Assembly: GCA_021399345.1 (NCBI GenBank)
Contig: JAAFKI010000170.1
Span: 1 to 44,304 of the forward strand
DNA length: 44,304 nt
Source: Candidatus Heimdallarchaeota archaeon
GTDB taxonomy: Archaea > Asgardarchaeota > Heimdallarchaeia > Heimdallarchaeales > Heimdallarchaeaceae
Direction: 5' to 3'
Made by a program: the position numbers and the translations under genes. Shown one piece after another: positions 1-8,629 of the stretch (within the stretch, counting starts at the first letter, position 1; each line of letters opens with the position of its first letter). The notes beneath the pieces were generated by a model, which was given only the letters and a program-made list of their open reading frames with translations, was not told where the DNA came from and made no database searches.

Positions 1-1242
1 AGGAAAAAAATCTACATTATTGGAACAATAATTTTTACTTCAGCAACTTTAGTCTTAGGGTTTATGAACAGTGAAACAACGTTAGTAATTTTTCGGTTCG
101 TTCAAGGAGCTGGATCAGCTTTAATATTTGCTACTGGAACAGCAATTCTTACATCTATTTACCCACAGGAAGAAAGAGGAAAAGCATTTGGAATTAGCAT
201 AGGTTCAGTTTATCTAGGTTTAACTGTCGGTCCTTCACTAGGAGGGGTTATTGTTGAACACTTAGGGTGGAGAAGTGTTTTCTTTAGTGTTGTTCCATTT
301 GGTGTCATCATCGCTTTCCTTATGGCATTTGTTTTGAAAGGAGAATGGAAAAATGAAGAAAAGGAGAAGATAGATTTTGTAGGAGCTGTTATCTTTATCA
401 TAACCTTGTTTCTTCTTTTATACGGTTTCAGGTCTATTAATACAAGTTATGGGTATTATTTGATTGGTGCTTCAGTTTTAACTCTGATTGTTTTCATATT
501 CTGGGAGAGAAAAGTAGAAGTACCTATATTGGAGCTAAAACTGTTCAAGAAGAACAGGTTTTTCACGTTTGCTAATTTAACAGCTTTTCTTTTTTACACG
601 GCTACATCCTCAACATCACTTTTACTGAATTATTATCTACAAGATGTGCTTTATTTTTCAGTATCCCTGGCAGGTGTGATACTTTTAGCTAGACCAATTG
701 CACAAGCTATTTTATCTCCAATAGGTGGAAGACTTTCTGACAAAATAGAACATAGAACTATAACAACAATAGGTGTAGCAACAGGATTAGTCGGACTAGT
801 TATGCTTGCTTTTGTTAATCAGAAAACACACATAGTTTTAGTGATTTTTGGTCTACTTCTTGGTGGAATAGGGTTTGGCTTATTCTCTTCCCCTAATGCG
901 AATTCTATTATGAGTTCTGTTCCAAAGAAAATGTATGGTGTTACTTCAGCTTTAATAGGGACAATGCGAACAATTGGACAATCTATTAGTTTAGGTTTTG
1001 CAACTTTACTGTTTTCAGTATTTCTTGGTCCTAATATTTCATCCTCTGCTTTTCAATTTAAAACAGAATTTCTACTACCTGTAATTCCATCGAACTTATC
1101 AATCTCACAACATAGTCCTCTTCTATTGATGAGCATCAAAATAGCGTTCTTCGTAGCTGTTGGGTTAGGTGTTTTAGCTGTTATTTCCTCTTACTTAAGA
1201 GGAAAAATTAACTTTAGAAACAACAATTCATTAAATCAATAA
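1..1242 (+). CDS. MFS transporter, DHA2/EmrB-QacA-like (5' end missing)
   Basis: Major facilitator superfamily permease in the cytoplasmic membrane, probably a proton-coupled drug or metabolite exporter. The frame is open from base 1 (it begins RKKIYIIGTI) with no start in sight, so the gene is cut by the left edge; an internal ATG lies at 64. The leading RKK is the tail of the loop 2-3 motif A (GxxxDRxGRKK). The stretch RFVQGAGSALIFATGTA resembles motif B (RxxQGxGAA) and GLTVGPSLGG resembles motif C (GxxxGPxxGG) of the DHA families. About eleven to twelve hydrophobic segments follow, which fits the later helices of a 14-helix DHA2 protein. The substrate cannot be predicted. It ends in a lysine/asparagine-rich tail, followed seven bases later by a hairpin. 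Family confidence is high; substrate is unknown. Confidence 0.85.
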   Translation, partial: RKKIYIIGTIIFTSATLVLGFMNSETTLVIFRFVQGAGSALIFATGTAILTSIYPQEERGKAFGISIGSVYLGLTVGPSLGGVIVEHLGWRSVFFSVVPFGVIIAFLMAFVLKGEWKNEEKEKIDFVGAVIFIITLFLLLYGFRSINTSYGYYLIGASVLTLIVFIFWERKVEVPILELKLFKKNRFFTFANLTAFLFYTATSSTSLLLNYYLQDVLYFSVSLAGVILLARPIAQAILSPIGGRLSDKIEHRTITTIGVATGLVGLVMLAFVNQKTHIVLVIFGLLLGGIGFGLFSSPNANSIMSSVPKKMYGVTSALIGTMRTIGQSISLGFATLLFSVFLGPNISSSAFQFKTEFLLPVIPSNLSISQHSPLLLMSIKIAFFVAVGLGVLAVISSYLRGKINFRNNNSLNQ

Positions 1243-1248
1243 AATGAA

Positions 1249-1272
1249 ATTACCAATAACTAAATTGGTGAT
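1249..1272 (+). terminator. Hairpin just after the MFS stop codon
   Basis: ATTACCAAT and ATTGGTGAT form a nine-pair stem (one G-T pair) around a six-base loop, seven bases after the stop codon. It is followed by AT-rich sequence rather than a clean T run. It could mark the mRNA 3' end; functional status is inferred only. Confidence 0.3.
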
Positions 1273-1385
1273 TCTATTATAATATTAAGTTAACTTTGCT
1301 TGATATCTCGATTTTCATTTTAGCTAGAATAACCTTCTCAGATATATCTAAGACTCAAGATGAAATTAAATTGAAAAACTTTCTA

Positions 1386-2273
1386 TTAAAAGGTGGTCTG
1401 TAAAATCTCTCTTATTTCTTCATCCCTCTCGTTTTTGAACAATTTTTCTAGAGAATACTTGACATCCTCATTTTCAAGTATAACAAGTTTTTTTACAATT
1501 TCCTTGCGAATATCTCGATTAGCTTCTTTCAACACATAACGAGACAATTCATAAGCTATATTCTCTTCGTTTGCTTTTTGAAGAAGATAGAAAAGTAGAA
1601 GTTTTCTAGTCTCATTATCTGGTTTCGATTTAAGCAAAAGCAGAAAAGTATCTTGTATTTTATTATCATTGATTCGATCACTTAAAGCCCGAATCAGCCA
1701 AAGTTTAACTCGTTTTGATTTCTCAAAATATTTAGCTTTATTAATAAAAACTTCTTGAATTTCAGTATCATCGATAATGGGTCTTAATCCCCATACAGAC
1801 CACAATCTTACTTTTGGAGAACTATCGTCTAATTTCCTAATTAATAATCTCTTAACTTCAGATTTATCATTAAGATCGGCTAGCAAGGAAACAGCTTTTA
1901 CTCTACAGAGAGAATAAGAATCTTTGAAAGCTATCTCTTTGAGAAGTTCCTCTAAATCACTGTTTGGGAGGAGTTCAGCTATTTTATCAATTATCAGGAC
2001 TCTATCTTTGTTCTTTCTTGTTTTTTCATACTCATTAAGAATCTCTTGAATTTCCTCTGATGATGTTATTATTCTTTTTTCAGCTTGAATTTCTTCAATA
2101 TGGGAATCTAGAACTTCTTCTGATTCATAAGTATCGATAATATTTGTATCCTTGATTTCTAGGTTTTTTTTCTTATACTCACTTGATTTGACAAACTCTT
2201 CAGAATCTTCTTCTAATTCTTCCAAAAAAATCTCCACTTCATCTTCCTCTGAATTTAGAGTATGGTAAGTCAA
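1386..2273 (-). CDS. HEAT-repeat protein with acidic N-terminus
   Basis: A 295-residue soluble protein of unknown partner. The first 85 or so residues are very acidic and low in complexity. From about residue 90 to the end there are repeated helix pairs of the HEAT type, e.g. CRVKAVSLLADLNDKSEV, VRLWSVWGLRPIIDD and VKLWLIRALSDRINDN, spaced about 35 residues apart. HEAT arrays are protein-interaction scaffolds; no catalytic motif is visible. The start is uncertain: the frame opens with TTG at 2273, and a GTG lies 12 codons in, at about 2237. A TATA-like TTATAAAG on the reverse strand near 2288-2295 would place the transcript start close to 2265, which favours the inner GTG. It is divergent from the hydrolase gene at 2362. 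Confidence 0.7.
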   Translation of the reverse strand: MTYHTLNSEEDEVEIFLEELEEDSEEFVKSSEYKKKNLEIKDTNIIDTYESEEVLDSHIEEIQAEKRIITSSEEIQEILNEYEKTRKNKDRVLIIDKIAELLPNSDLEELLKEIAFKDSYSLCRVKAVSLLADLNDKSEVKRLLIRKLDDSSPKVRLWSVWGLRPIIDDTEIQEVFINKAKYFEKSKRVKLWLIRALSDRINDNKIQDTFLLLLKSKPDNETRKLLLFYLLQKANEENIAYELSRYVLKEANRDIRKEIVKKLVILENEDVKYSLEKLFKNERDEEIREILQTTF

Positions 2274-2332
2274 TTTCTCTCACGTTCTTTATAACTTGGT
2301 GATTAAAAAAGCTATCATTTCATTGCGAAGAG

Positions 2333-2340
2333 CTTAAAAA
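2333..2340 (+). promoter_or_regulatory. TATA box for the MBL-fold hydrolase gene
   Basis: CTTAAAAA is centred about 25 bases before the ATG at 2362, with an A/G-rich BRE-like stretch just upstream. The spacing predicts a leaderless transcript starting at the ATG. No Shine-Dalgarno sequence is seen. Confidence 0.5.
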
Positions 2341-2361
2341 AGAGAGATAAAATAGCTGTTC

Positions 2362-3003
2362 ATGAGCAAAATAGAAATTGTAAAAGAAGAAACAGGTCCA
2401 ATAAAGACTAACTGTTACCTTCTCTATGATGAAGTTAAGAAAGAAGCTGCTCTATTTGATGTAGGTGGGGAGATAAACCAAATTTTATCAATTATTGAAG
2501 GCGAACAATTGACTGTGAAGTATTTGTTCTGTACTCATCTACATTTTGATCATGTGCTAGGTTTAGAGGACATAAGACGGTTATTCCCTGAAGCTAAACT
2601 AGTATATAATGAAAGAGAAGAAGAAGTTCTCAAAAGTCTAGGTCCCTATGCTAGAATGTTTGGATTCAAATCAAAATCAATTGGAAAATGTGATATTTTT
2701 GTTGAAGATGAAGATACATTCAAAGTTGGAGATATAGAGATTAAAGCAATTTTATCTCCTGGGCATACTCCAGGAAGTATCTGTTACTATTTCGATGAAC
2801 ACTTGATTTCAGGTGATGTACTATTTAACAAGGGTATTGGAAGAACTGATTTACCTGGTGGAGATTATGATACATTGTTTCAATCAGTTATGGGTTTATA
2901 TGATCTCCCTGATGAAACGAAAGTTTATCCAGGTCATGGACCAACCACTTATATTGGCAATGAAAAACTAGAAAATCCTTTCATTTCAATAGATGATATG
3001 TGA
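2362..3003 (+). CDS. Metallo-beta-lactamase-fold hydrolase, glyoxalase II-like
   Basis: A 213-residue cytoplasmic metal-dependent hydrolase. The metal-binding motif THLHFDH lies at residues 58-64. It is followed by H135 in SPGHTPGS, D152 in ISGDVLF and H192 in YPGHGPTT, which completes the binuclear zinc/iron site of the glyoxalase II/RNase Z branch. Length is typical of the short stand-alone members that hydrolyse thioesters such as S-lactoylglutathione. The substrate is not known, and Asgard archaea need not use glutathione. The gene is monocistronic, with a TATA box 25 bases upstream, and converges with the HAD gene at 3010, leaving a 6-base gap. The fold assignment is secure and the substrate open. 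Confidence 0.88.
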   Translation: MSKIEIVKEETGPIKTNCYLLYDEVKKEAALFDVGGEINQILSIIEGEQLTVKYLFCTHLHFDHVLGLEDIRRLFPEAKLVYNEREEEVLKSLGPYARMFGFKSKSIGKCDIFVEDEDTFKVGDIEIKAILSPGHTPGSICYYFDEHLISGDVLFNKGIGRTDLPGGDYDTLFQSVMGLYDLPDETKVYPGHGPTTYIGNEKLENPFISIDDM

Positions 3004-3009
3004 TATAAA

Positions 3010-3666
3010 TTAACCATCCAGTATTTTTTCTAGAAAGTTCTGAATATCCTTAAAATTAGAAAATTCTACTAATCTTGGATCTTTATGGAGTTTTTTGGCT
3101 AAGTCTTCATTTCTTTTAGCAATAATATGATCAGCTAACTTCTCCGATGGAAGGATGTCAGAAAGTCCATCACCAATGTAAACCACTTTATCATGTTCTT
3201 CTTTGATTCTCAATACTTGCGAATATTTACAGTTTGCACAATCATGTTCACAATTATCAGTTAGAAATTTTAGATGAATTTTATTATCAACTAATTCCAT
3301 GTCATTAGCTTTTATTTCCAGCTTCTTACTATCAATTCCATGATTCTCAAGAATTCTGGTAATATAGGTATGAAAACCATCTGAGAGAATGATAAAAAAG
3401 ATTCCATTTTCTTTAATCCAGTTGTAAAAATCTAAAAATGTGGGATCTATCTTTATTCTATCAACGATTTCGTATATTTCATCCATCGTTGTATGCTCAA
3501 TCATACCCCATTGCTTGATTAAGGCTGCTCTGGTACCAATTTCACCATTTATTACTAATTTGTCATAATATTGCCAGTCTTTAGTTGTTAAAGAAGTTAA
3601 CATTTCTTTTCCTGTATCTGTTAAAGTTATAGTTCCATCAAAATCACAGCAAATAGCAATGTTCAT
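3010..3666 (-). CDS. HAD phosphatase, MtnX/phosphoserine phosphatase-like
   Basis: A haloacid dehalogenase-superfamily phosphatase. Motif I is CCDFDGTIT directly after the N-terminus, motif II is ILSDGFH, and motif IV is VYIGDGLSDILPS. A cysteine cluster, CEHDCANCK, precedes motif IV, as in the 2,3-diketo-5-methylthio-1-phosphopentane phosphatase (MtnX-like) subfamily, which acts in methionine salvage. No other salvage gene is nearby, so the substrate is uncertain. I chose the ATG at 3666, which puts the catalytic Asp near residue 8. The frame also offers TTG at 3681, but a reverse-strand TATA box at 3702-3709 predicts transcription starting near 3680. The gene is divergent from tldD. Confidence 0.8.
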   Translation of the reverse strand: MNIAICCDFDGTITLTDTGKEMLTSLTTKDWQYYDKLVINGEIGTRAALIKQWGMIEHTTMDEIYEIVDRIKIDPTFLDFYNWIKENGIFFIILSDGFHTYITRILENHGIDSKKLEIKANDMELVDNKIHLKFLTDNCEHDCANCKYSQVLRIKEEHDKVVYIGDGLSDILPSEKLADHIIAKRNEDLAKKLHKDPRLVEFSNFKDIQNFLEKILDG

Positions 3667-3701
3667 TACACTAGTCTTCAATTAGGATAAGAAAAGCTTT
3701 C

Positions 3702-3709
3702 CTATATAC
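3702..3709 (-). promoter_or_regulatory. TATA box for the HAD phosphatase gene
   Basis: The reverse strand reads GTATATAG here. With the usual 26-base spacing, transcription would start near 3680, giving a short leader before the ATG at 3666. Confidence 0.4.
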
Positions 3710-3736
3710 CTTCAAAATATGCCATTTGGTTACTTA

Positions 3737-3744
3737 TTTATATG
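3737..3744 (+). promoter_or_regulatory. TATA box for tldD
   Basis: TTTATATG is centred about 28 bases before the GTG at 3769 and overlaps the upstream in-frame ATG at 3742. If this is the promoter, that ATG is not transcribed and GTG 3769 is the start. Confidence 0.4.
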
Positions 3745-3768
3745 TTAAAGTTATGTAATGCCATTAGG

Positions 3769-5145
3769 GTGCAATTTATCGAAACCTTAGATTCATTGAT
3801 TGAAACTTCTATAAAACAAGGAACATCCTATACAGATGTACGTCATGGTAGAGTAGTTACCAAGAATATTATTGCTCAAAATGGTAAAATTGTAGATGAA
3901 AGAAATTGTATTAATTCTGGGTATGGGATTCGAATGCTCTCAGAAGGTATTGTGACCTTTACTTCAACTCCAAGAATTAGATTTGCAGAGAAAGAGATAA
4001 AGAAAGCAATTAGTGTTTCTAAATTGCTAACAAATTGGAAAAAAGGAATATCTGAACTAGCAGATGCCCCAGTAGCTGATTCATCAGCTGTTAAGAAACC
4101 TAAAATTAATTGGGTAGATTTAGGAAATGAGGAATTTGAGGAGAAAATTAGAGATTTAGATTCTTTTATCAATGAGTTTTTGAGAGTGGATTGCAGTATA
4201 GAGACTGATATTCAGTTAATTAATTGGTCAGAAAAATTTAGAAATTCTGAGGGTACAAGAGTTTATCAAGAATATCCTTATGTGATCCTCACTTTAACAG
4301 GTAGATTATCTAAAAATGGGAACCAACTAAAATATTACAAATCCTATGGTGGAATGGGTGGATTAGAAATACTTCCATTTGATAAAATGGAAGAAACATT
4401 AGTTTTTATTGAAACAATTAATAATATACAAAAAGCTAAAAACGTTGAACAAGGATTGCATAACTCTGTTCTAAGTGAGGATATGGCATGGACATTGAAC
4501 CACGAAGTTTTTGGACACTCATTAGAAGCTGATAACGTTCTTTCAGGTCGTTCTTTTAGTAGCGGTCTTCTAGGAATGAAAATAGCTCCATCTGTTGTAA
4601 GTGTTATAGATGACCCATATATAGAATCTTTAGGTTATTACGAATTTGATTCTGAAGGTGTTAAAGGAAGAGGAAATTTGTTAGTTGATGAAGGAATTTT
4701 AACTGATTTCTTACATAGTAGATTATCAGCAGCAGCTATGGGGACTGAATCTTCTTCTAATTACAGAGCTAGTGATTTCGAATTTTTACCACAGGTAAGA
4801 ATGAGTAATTTCTTCTTTGAGCCAAAAGATTATTCTGAAGAAGAGCTCTTTGAGCACGTGAAAAATGGTTTGTATATCGGTGATGGACTTGGGGGTTCTT
4901 CAGAACCTCAAACAGGGGAATACAACCTTGATGCTCAATTTGGTAGAGAAATAAAAAATGGGGAATTAGGTGATTATATACTTCAATTCCAAATCAGTGG
5001 CACTATGATGGATACTCTTTCCAAGATTGAACTAATAGGAGACAAGATTATTGCTCAACCAGGCAGTTGTGTTAAAAATAACCAACGTGTGTTTGTTGGT
5101 TCTATTGGACCGAAAATTACTATATCTGAGGTGAGGGTTAGCTAA
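3769..5145 (+). CDS. tldD: TldD metalloprotease subunit
   Basis: Catalytic subunit of the TldD-TldE heterodimeric zinc protease, known in bacteria for degrading unfolded peptides and maturing microcins. The zinc motif HEVFGH (HExxxH) lies at 4501-4518, inside the family signature NHEVFGHSLEAD. A conserved cysteine in PGSCVKNNQ near the C-terminus is a candidate third ligand. The N-terminus has the family-typical TSYTDVRHGR. Start choice: ATG 3742 gives nine more residues (MLKLCNAIR), but GTG 3769 fits the usual distance to the SYxDVR motif and the TATA box. The stop codon overlaps the tldE ATG by one base (TAATG), so the pair is translationally coupled. Confidence 0.92.
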   Translation: MQFIETLDSLIETSIKQGTSYTDVRHGRVVTKNIIAQNGKIVDERNCINSGYGIRMLSEGIVTFTSTPRIRFAEKEIKKAISVSKLLTNWKKGISELADAPVADSSAVKKPKINWVDLGNEEFEEKIRDLDSFINEFLRVDCSIETDIQLINWSEKFRNSEGTRVYQEYPYVILTLTGRLSKNGNQLKYYKSYGGMGGLEILPFDKMEETLVFIETINNIQKAKNVEQGLHNSVLSEDMAWTLNHEVFGHSLEADNVLSGRSFSSGLLGMKIAPSVVSVIDDPYIESLGYYEFDSEGVKGRGNLLVDEGILTDFLHSRLSAAAMGTESSSNYRASDFEFLPQVRMSNFFFEPKDYSEEELFEHVKNGLYIGDGLGGSSEPQTGEYNLDAQFGREIKNGELGDYILQFQISGTMMDTLSKIELIGDKIIAQPGSCVKNNQRVFVGSIGPKITISEVRVS

Positions 5146-6500
5146 TGTATACTGATGAAGAATTAAAAGATTTAAGCATCAGAGTACTGCATAAACTTGA
5201 TCAAAAATTTGGTTTTAAGGAGGCAGAAGTATATTTACAATCACTTTCACATATGATGGGTGGAACTGAATATAGAACTCCTAAAGTTTTTCAATCCATC
5301 AATAGAGAAGGTTGTGCTATTAGATTCTTTAAAGATGGTAGACTCTATTTTGCATGTTTTCCTCTCAAATCTGTTTTATCTGATATAGATAAAATAAATA
5401 CAATTGTATCTTTTCCAATTGATTCTCCTAAATTTGAGTTTCCTGAAATTAAGATATCTCAGGATGAGATTGATAATATTTATGACAAAAGAATAGCAGC
5501 TATGAATGAAGAAGAAATATATTCATTGTCATATTCCTTGAATGATTTAGAAGATAAAATGAAGGATATTATTCTAGATGGATCTATTCGATTCTCCTTA
5601 GAAAGAAAGATAATTGCTAATTCTACACAATCAATAGCTTTTGAAAAAAGTACTTGGAATGATATCAATCTTCGAGCTCTCTATAGGGGATTTGACCTGA
5701 TTTCAAGTTCAGAAAAACATCTAACTAGTCGTCAAATACTTAGTTCAGTATCTAGCATCGTTGAAGATTTAGTACAAGAAGCTATCCAAAGGTCTACCAT
5801 GGATGAAAACACAATAGACACTGATGTTCCAGTGATTTTCTCACCAATGGCTCTATCACAGATCTTTTCATTTACAATTATACCTCATCTGAAACTGGGT
5901 CATGCAGGAAAATTAGCTGAGCAAGATTTTTCATCAGATTTTAATTTAATTGATGATGGAACCGTTCCAGGGCTTCCCAATTCCACAGCTTTTGATGATG
6001 AAGGAATAAGTCAATCAAGAACTATAATCATCAGAAACGGCTCTTTCCAAACAGCATTAAATAACTGTCAAAATGAGGTTGAACCAGTTGAAAGAACTGG
6101 AAATTCCTTCAGAGTAAAAATGTTTGAAGTTTTCCCAAGAAACTTTCAAGCTTATCCCGAAATCTATCCATCTAATTTAATAATTGGTGAAGGAGAAACA
6201 TCTTTAGAACAAATGTACGATGATACAAAAGAGTGCATCTTAATTAATTCCACACAAGGTTACATGACAGCAGATCATCACTCTGGTACATTTAAAGTAT
6301 CTGCAAATGATGCATATAGAATCGAAAATGGTTCAATTAGTGGAGCATTACCTACTTTTGATTTAATTGGAAATATGTTTGAAGTTTTATCTGAAGAACC
6401 GCTTTTTCTAAAAGATCGAAAGGTTGTTAGGCCAATTAATACTCCATATAGTGTTCTAGCCCCATATCTTTCTACAAAAAGGGTAGAACTATTTCCTTGA
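5145..6500 (+). CDS. tldE: TldE/PmbA, partner subunit of TldD
   Basis: Non-catalytic partner of TldD, same fold but without the HExxxH zinc motif; the equivalent region reads FTIIPHLKLGHAGK. The length of 451 residues is normal for the family. The C-terminal part includes the typical segment INSTQGYMTADHHSGTFKVS, matching the PmbA hallmark in which a glycine-rich/SG motif precedes the C-terminal beta strands. It overlaps the tldD stop by one base and so is co-translated. In characterised systems the heterodimer binds extended peptides in a cavity between the subunits. Its substrate in this organism is unknown. Confidence 0.9.
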   Translation: MYTDEELKDLSIRVLHKLDQKFGFKEAEVYLQSLSHMMGGTEYRTPKVFQSINREGCAIRFFKDGRLYFACFPLKSVLSDIDKINTIVSFPIDSPKFEFPEIKISQDEIDNIYDKRIAAMNEEEIYSLSYSLNDLEDKMKDIILDGSIRFSLERKIIANSTQSIAFEKSTWNDINLRALYRGFDLISSSEKHLTSRQILSSVSSIVEDLVQEAIQRSTMDENTIDTDVPVIFSPMALSQIFSFTIIPHLKLGHAGKLAEQDFSSDFNLIDDGTVPGLPNSTAFDDEGISQSRTIIIRNGSFQTALNNCQNEVEPVERTGNSFRVKMFEVFPRNFQAYPEIYPSNLIIGEGETSLEQMYDDTKECILINSTQGYMTADHHSGTFKVSANDAYRIENGSISGALPTFDLIGNMFEVLSEEPLFLKDRKVVRPINTPYSVLAPYLSTKRVELFP

Positions 6501-6605
6501 ATAGTTTTTCTAAAAAATCTGAAAAATCAAGTTCGAAAAAGTTTAAAAATGCGGATGATTTCCGAAACCTAATAAGAACAGCCTAGCTATTCGGTGAATT
6601 CATTG

Positions 6606-8087
6606 ATGAAAAAACGTACTTTCATACCTTTGGTACTTCTAGCTCTTGTATTTAGTATGAGTCTAACCACTATTACTAAAAGTGAACAGAATGATCCTCA
6701 AAACTCTCTCCCCACATTAGATGCAACTATTAAACCCATTTTTAGAGGAACAGATGGTAATGCTACTTTGTTAGAATCGCAAAGTATCATATTGCGTCGT
6801 GGAGCAATTTACACAACAGAACCCTATAAGAATATAACAATTTGGTATTCTTTTGCAGGTGGAGATAATCTATCAGCTCCAATTTTATTTGGTGATGATG
6901 GTGTAGGGAATCTTTCTTGGACTATTGGGATTTTGATGAACTATGATTATGAAAGAACTGAATTAGAATCAGATGGTTCTGCTTATTATAATCATACATT
7001 TTTCATGACTTCAAATTTCATATCATTTATAGTCAGATATGGGGTATATGAAAATGATTTTCGTATTCCACATTTAATAACAATTTCACCCAGAGTAATA
7101 TCTACTCTTATCCCAGATTTTTACACACAACTCAATGATATTAAGTATAATTTGACATTGTATGAGTACAATATTACAGGATATGGGCTGAGTTACCGTG
7201 AAGTAACTCCTGAACATGATACTGATTTCCAAAATGTTACAGCTTCTCTTGTTAGTTCAAGTACATTTCTGAATGTTAGTTTATCCTTTAATCACTCATT
7301 TGAAGTAGGAACAGAAGTAGAAGTAAGAGGTTTCATTGTACAAAATGATAATATGACACTTCAAAGTAGAATTCTACATGAGAATAGGGCTCATGTAATA
7401 ACAATAGTTGACACTACTCCCGAAATAGAATTAACGGGAGAAAGATATACTAATTCTCTAAATTACAGCTTATTGTATGTAGCTTCAGCACCTCATTCAA
7501 ATGTAACACTTGTGGAAATTGATTGGGATGATTTGTCAGGAATACAATCAATTGTAAATATATCGTATGATACTATATATCATCTTTATTCAAGTGTAGG
7601 TGAGTATAACATTACAGTTACAGCGTATTCCGAAACTCTTTCAGTAACTGAATATGTGATAACTTTAATAGAACAAATAGACCCAACAGGAATAGTAAAA
7701 GTACTAGTTGGAGGAGTTTTAAAAGAGCCTTCAGCTGGAGAAACAATTTCTATTGAAGTTGAAATTAAGAGCGCTACATTTCAAGTCTCAGCTAATGATA
7801 CTGGAGGTAGTGGAGTATGGAAAATATCTTTAGAAACAGATGAAGGTAATCTAGTAACTGTTGAAGGAGATTCGGGTGAAATTGATTTACCATTCTTAGA
7901 ATATGGTGAACATGACATCTTAATGACAGTTTATGATAAATCTGGTAACCTTTACATATTTACTTTCTCTGTAGACTTAATTCCTGTCGAAACTCGTGGC
8001 GATTTCCCTGTACCTTTCCCATTTGGTCTGACTACTTTAGCTGGTTTAATCGCATTAGTTGCAATCTACTCAAAAAAGAAGAAATAG
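6606..8087 (+). CDS. Secreted, C-terminally anchored surface protein with Ig/PKD-like domains
   Basis: An extracellular protein. From ATG 6606 it has a classic Sec signal: KKR, then the hydrophobic core IPLVLLALVFSMSL. A GTG at 6594 would add four residues. The body is beta-rich, with a PKD-like segment (EIDWDDLSG then YSSVGEYNITVTAY) and a second Ig-like module near residues 370-460. About sixteen NxS/T sequons are spread over the body, consistent with archaeal N-glycosylation. The C-terminus is proline-rich (DFPVPFPFG), followed by a membrane segment (LTTLAGLIALVAIY) and SKKKK, the layout of CTERM-type surface anchors. Ligand unknown; S-layer-associated or adhesive roles are possible. Confidence 0.75.
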   Translation: MKKRTFIPLVLLALVFSMSLTTITKSEQNDPQNSLPTLDATIKPIFRGTDGNATLLESQSIILRRGAIYTTEPYKNITIWYSFAGGDNLSAPILFGDDGVGNLSWTIGILMNYDYERTELESDGSAYYNHTFFMTSNFISFIVRYGVYENDFRIPHLITISPRVISTLIPDFYTQLNDIKYNLTLYEYNITGYGLSYREVTPEHDTDFQNVTASLVSSSTFLNVSLSFNHSFEVGTEVEVRGFIVQNDNMTLQSRILHENRAHVITIVDTTPEIELTGERYTNSLNYSLLYVASAPHSNVTLVEIDWDDLSGIQSIVNISYDTIYHLYSSVGEYNITVTAYSETLSVTEYVITLIEQIDPTGIVKVLVGGVLKEPSAGETISIEVEIKSATFQVSANDTGGSGVWKISLETDEGNLVTVEGDSGEIDLPFLEYGEHDILMTVYDKSGNLYIFTFSVDLIPVETRGDFPVPFPFGLTTLAGLIALVAIYSKKKK

Positions 8088-8198
8088 AATACATTTCTTC
8101 TTAAATTTTTCATTTTCTTTTCTTCAATTTGAAAATCTATGTTTAATCTATCAAAAGATTATATGAAATGTGATGAGAAAAAAATACAAAATGTAAGA

Positions 8199-8585
8199 TC
8201 ACCCTTTCCATGCAGTTGCAGATATTTCCACATCTACATCCTTTGGTAACCTTTTCGCTTCAATAGCTACTCTAGCAGGAGGGCTCTCTCCAAAATATTG
8301 AGCAAAAATTTCATTCATATTTGAGAATTGTTCCATATCTTTTAGATATACTCTACATCTTACAACATCTTGTAGTGTGTAACCTGCTTCTTCTACAATT
8401 GCTTTGATGTTTTCACATACTTGTTTTGTAGCTATTTTCACATCACCATAGTAAATCTCTCCAGTTGCTGGATTTGCTGGGATTTGACCCGCTACATAAA
8501 GTGTATTTCCAGCCTTGATTGCTTGGGAATAAGGTCCTACAGGAGCTGGAGCTTTATCTGTTAAAATAATTTTTTTGGGAGACAT
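8199..8585 (-). CDS. ridA: RidA/YjgF family enamine/imine deaminase
   Basis: A 128-residue member of the Rid (YjgF/YER057c/UK114) family. It hydrolyses reactive enamine/imine intermediates such as 2-aminoacrylate made by PLP enzymes. Visible signatures are [11 protein letters not shown] at the N-terminus, [18 protein letters not shown], and the C-terminal [20 protein letters not shown] containing the key Arg105 and Glu120. All active-site residues of the RidA subfamily are present, so it should be an active deaminase. The protein is a trimer in known members. An AT-rich TATA-like stretch lies at 8601-8615 upstream. It is 44 bases downstream of the ureohydrolase gene on the same strand, so co-transcription is possible. 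Confidence 0.92.
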   Translation of the reverse strand: MSPKKIILTDKAPAPVGPYSQAIKAGNTLYVAGQIPANPATGEIYYGDVKIATKQVCENIKAIVEEAGYTLQDVVRCRVYLKDMEQFSNMNEIFAQYFGESPPARVAIEAKRLPKDVDVEISATAWKG

Positions 8586-8629
8586 AACCTAGATTTGTGA
8601 TATATAAAAATAAAGTTTCTTCTCTAACG

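Noticed and set aside
6501..6593. tRNA gene between tldE and the surface protein gene
   Set aside because: A partial stem (GCGGA...TCCG) is visible, but there is no T-arm consensus and no plausible cloverleaf.
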